A stretch of 13,684 bases of DNA. It comes from Candidatus Altarchaeales archaeon (GTDB taxonomy: Archaea > Altiarchaeota > Altiarchaeia > IMC4 > QMZM01). Below the pieces are notes generated by a model. It was not told where the DNA came from, did not search any database, and saw nothing but the letters and a program-made list of their open reading frames with translations. The stretch is from positions 1 through 13,684 of the forward strand of contig QMZJ01000016.1 in assembly GCA_003663115.1 (NCBI GenBank). The letters run 5' to 3'. Of the stretch, positions 11,528-13,684 are shown in pieces (position 1 is the first letter of the stretch; each line of letters starts with the position of its first letter). The position numbers and the translations under genes are program-made.

Positions 11528-13306
11528 TCAGAATCTGAATCCCATCACATAGACCACCAGATATAATAGGAGGACTATTACCATCAGGAGTATGGTCAGG
11601 CCTATACCTATCTGTTCGTGCCTTTCCAGATGTCTTATCTTCTGTTCTTCCAGCTTTATTGCCAACTCCACGGCGTGTTCGGCCTTTATTAATTCCAGAT
11701 AGAACAAATGAAATTTGTAGGAGATATACCTCATTGCCCCCATGGGATTTCTACAAAACCAAAGAAAAGCATTGGCCGCTTTTATCGCTACCTTATCCAT
11801 CGTCGATGCAAATTTCGTCATTGGCTCTTTGCAGAACCATAAGAATAATCTTGCAGATTTTCTGTAGAGATAATCGAAGTCATAAGTGATCCTATCATGG
11901 GGCTTGAATAAATGTAAGCCAAGCAAAAAGATAATACCCGTCACTATAAGTAGCATTGATGTTCCAAGAACATGCTCCAGAGAGAAGGGATGATATTCTA
12001 CAGGATTCGGGAGTATCTTAAATATTAGATCTGGATATGTTCCAATAGCAACGCATAGAAAAGCGGTGATCGACATGGCGATGAGCATAACCCCGGGGGC
12101 CTCTTTTACCTCAACCTCCTTTTTCCTGAAGAATCCATAATAACCAAGCTTCAGAAACGACAAAAATGTTCCTACAGATGCCAACTCAAGTAACAGCCAC
12201 AGAAGCGGCAGGGAACGAGCTGCTTCTATCACCATGCCTTTGCTTATGAATCCATTAAATCCAACAACTCCGGAAATGGACAGCGCCGCTATTACAAATG
12301 TGACAGTAGTTATCGGCATCTTTTTCGCTAAACCTCCTAGTTCAGTCAGTTTATTTCTTCCAGTTCTGCAAATTACCGCACCTGCACACATAAAGAGCAA
12401 TGCTTTGTACAGAATATGGTTAAATAGGTGTGCCATCCCTCCGTTAACCCCCAAGGTGGTTCCTATACCAATACCTGCAACCATATATCCAACCTGGCTG
12501 ACGATATGATATGAAAGTAATTTCCTTACATCATTCTGTAACAAGGCGAAGGTAACGCCATAGAGTGCCATTATTCCTCCCATATATGCTACCGCTTCAA
12601 CTCCCGGAAAGGTTCTTGCCAGGACATACACGCCGGTCTTTGTGGTATATACTGATAGGAATACTGCCCCAGGGATAGTCGCTTTTGGATACGCATCTGG
12701 TAACCATGTGTGAAGCGGAATAAACACGGTATTAAGTCCTACACCTATCAAAATCAGAATGTAGGAAAGACCAAAATCCATTGAAGTAATTTCAATTGAA
12801 TTTGTTGTCCAGTAATGGATAACTATCCCTGCTAACAGACAGCCTCCTCCAAAGAGGTGCATCAGTACATATCTAAATCCAGCATCTATGGATTCCTTCT
12901 TTTTTCGATACCAGATCAAAAATAAGGAAGAGATTGCCATTAGCTCCCAGAAGAACAACAGGGTGAAGAAGTCTCCCGCAAAAACCACCCCCATGGAACT
13001 GCCGATATACCAGAACGCAGACAGGTGCTGTCCATTCTCCTTTACATTGAGGGAGTAAAGAATGCCTAAAAATCCTATTATGGCGAAGATATAGCCCACA
13101 AACAGACTCAACCTGTCTGCCTGAAGGAAGACGAGATCCATATCCTGAAATGAGAGGGTATAGCTAATTTGTGGTTCAATTAAAACCAAGTCTATAAGGG
13201 CAAGGAAAGGGATTAACAAGAGATAAATCTGTCTTACTCTCCCTTTAAGGAACGGTATCAGAAATGCCCCCAATAGAAATATTATTGCAGGTGGTACTGC
13301 ATCCAT
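11528..13306 (-). CDS. Proton-translocating antiporter-like subunit (NuoL/M/N-MrpA/D family) with C-terminal lateral-helix-like extension
   Basis: This is an integral membrane ion-pumping subunit of a complex I-, hydrogenase- or Mrp-like assembly, 592 residues, with about 14 core helices. Family landmarks are FFWELMAISS (Glu121), HTWLPDAYPKA (199-209), TTKTGVYVLAR (Lys223), DVRKLLSYHIVSQVGYM (Lys262, His267), HLFNHILYKALLF (His297, Lys301), GFISKG (Lys356) and FLKLGYYGFF (Lys386); these charges form the proton path. After the core (about 468) comes a polar helical stretch of about 95 residues with two copies of a WFC motif (LFLWFCKEPM 487-496, AFLWFCRNPM 513-522) and a charged helix, then a last membrane helix (about 567-588). 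This resembles the lateral helix plus TM16 of NuoL, but shorter. The ATG overlaps the TAA of the upstream small gene (TAATG), with GGGAGGTG just before, so translation is coupled. No Nuo/Fpo or MrpE/F/G genes lie in the window to settle the complex. Confidence 0.9.
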   Translation of the reverse strand: MDAVPPAIIFLLGAFLIPFLKGRVRQIYLLLIPFLALIDLVLIEPQISYTLSFQDMDLVFLQADRLSLFVGYIFAIIGFLGILYSLNVKENGQHLSAFWYIGSSMGVVFAGDFFTLLFFWELMAISSLFLIWYRKKKESIDAGFRYVLMHLFGGGCLLAGIVIHYWTTNSIEITSMDFGLSYILILIGVGLNTVFIPLHTWLPDAYPKATIPGAVFLSVYTTKTGVYVLARTFPGVEAVAYMGGIMALYGVTFALLQNDVRKLLSYHIVSQVGYMVAGIGIGTTLGVNGGMAHLFNHILYKALLFMCAGAVICRTGRNKLTELGGLAKKMPITTVTFVIAALSISGVVGFNGFISKGMVIEAARSLPLLWLLLELASVGTFLSFLKLGYYGFFRKKEVEVKEAPGVMLIAMSITAFLCVAIGTYPDLIFKILPNPVEYHPFSLEHVLGTSMLLIVTGIIFLLGLHLFKPHDRITYDFDYLYRKSARLFLWFCKEPMTKFASTMDKVAIKAANAFLWFCRNPMGAMRYISYKFHLFYLELIKAEHAVELAIKLEEQKIRHLERHEQIGIGLTILLMVIVLLLYLVVYVMGFRF

Positions 13307-13542
13307 TAAGGCACCTCCCTTTGGATAATCCGTAAAACCTTAATGGCTGTGATGAAATAAGCACAACCAGTAATTGCAAGCACCATACTGTATCCTGGAA
13401 AACACAGCACTTCATGCACCTGTCCTTCATCTCCATGCCCTTCATCTGTGTGCCCTTCGTACACATGTACTAATTCCGCACCCAATGTAAGTAGTGCGGC
13501 AAAAATCAAAATCAAGACTATGTTAAATTTCCATTTTTCCAT
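13306..13542 (-). CDS. Small two-helix membrane protein with His/acid-rich loop, in the antiporter operon
   Basis: This 78-residue protein is not assigned to a known family. It has two hydrophobic helices, about 7-24 (IVLILIFAALLTLGAELV) and about 48-69 (FPGYSMVLAITGCAYFITAI). The loop between them, HVYEGHTDEGHGDEGQVHE (26-44), has four histidines and seven acids with an EGH/DEG repeat; charges at both ends (MEKWK and RIIQRE) place it outside the cytoplasm. The loop could bind a metal ion or sense pH. The gene starts 2 bp after the stop of one antiporter-like subunit and its stop overlaps the start of the next by one base, so it is almost certainly a subunit or assembly factor of the same complex. 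It is too short and has too few helices for MrpC/NuoK or MrpF. Confidence 0.8.
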   Translation of the reverse strand: MEKWKFNIVLILIFAALLTLGAELVHVYEGHTDEGHGDEGQVHEVLCFPGYSMVLAITGCAYFITAIKVLRIIQREVP

Positions 13543-13544
13543 TT

Positions 13545-13684
13545 CTATACCCCCACATTATTAATCATCTCTGTTGCTATTTGTAAAAACGGATTAAATG
13601 TTTCCGGTGCTATACATAGTATTATAGAGATTATTGCAGTGATCACTAATGGAATTAAGATAAAGGAGGGTGCTTCCTCAACCC
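13545..13684 (-). CDS. C-terminal end of an upstream NuoL/M/N-Mrp family subunit (partial)
   Basis: The frame is open from the right edge of the window to a TAG at 13547-13545 and gives 45 residues beginning VEEAPSFILIPLVITAIISI, then ILCIAPETFNPFLQIATEMI and ending NNVGV. A short EAP/KEAP turn leading into a final helix that ends at a conserved proline (IAPETF) is how NuoM/NuoN and MrpD-type subunits finish; the 592-residue neighbour has the equivalent KEAPGVMLIAMSITAFLCVA. So two antiporter-like subunits flank the 78-residue protein. The start lies outside the window. Exact subunit identity cannot be told from this tail. Confidence 0.72.
   Translation of the reverse strand, partial: VEEAPSFILIPLVITAIISIILCIAPETFNPFLQIATEMINNVGV

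Overview
The window comes from an archaeon, most likely a euryarchaeote. It encodes the C-terminal part of the large subunit of family D DNA polymerase, a two-repeat TATA-binding protein, and the archaeal bifunctional fructose-1,6-bisphosphate aldolase/phosphatase. Several genes have archaeal TATA boxes about 27-32 bp before start codons, which suggests leaderless transcripts. Base composition is moderate to AT-rich. No rRNA or tRNA was seen, so a finer placement (for example near Archaeoglobi or the ANME-1/Syntropharchaeia lineages) is only a guess.

Left part (1-4600): the partial polD large subunit gene and the fbp aldolase/phosphatase gene lie on the + strand. The TBP gene lies on the - strand, convergent with fbp. 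The TBP gene and a Kef-type CPA2 cation/proton antiporter gene diverge from a roughly 295-bp intergenic region. That region holds a perfect hairpin, a perfect 47-bp direct duplication, and a good TATA box for the antiporter. The antiporter is best started at 2819, behind a GGAGG ribosome binding site.

Junction 4566-4776: the convergent ends of the antiporter gene and a large surface-protein gene are separated by a 141-bp block. The block is made almost entirely of five small hairpins and is bracketed by a perfect 35-bp direct repeat containing the ends of both genes. It looks like an insertion that duplicated the gene junction, and it is the most unusual thing in the window.

Right part (4768-13684, all - strand): in transcription order from the right end come three genes of a respiratory or Mrp-type antiporter module. 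These are the tail of one NuoL/M/N-Mrp-family subunit, a 78-residue two-helix protein with a His/acid-rich loop, and a 592-residue second subunit with a lateral-helix-like C-terminal extension. They are tightly packed and translationally coupled. Next come an ATP-grasp enzyme and a GT-C type membrane glycosyltransferase, then a phosphate uptake pair (DUF47/PhoU-like regulator plus PiT transporter, the latter with a four-cysteine insert). A frame-disrupted PIN-domain toxin remnant follows, and last a leaderless gene for a secreted, membrane-anchored beta-propeller/TPR protein.

Most genes are ordinary archaeal housekeeping or transport functions. The candidates for something undescribed are the hairpin-array insertion, the duplicated TBP/antiporter promoter region, the propeller-TPR surface protein, the cysteine insert in PiT, and the small His-rich partner and C-terminal extension in the antiporter module.
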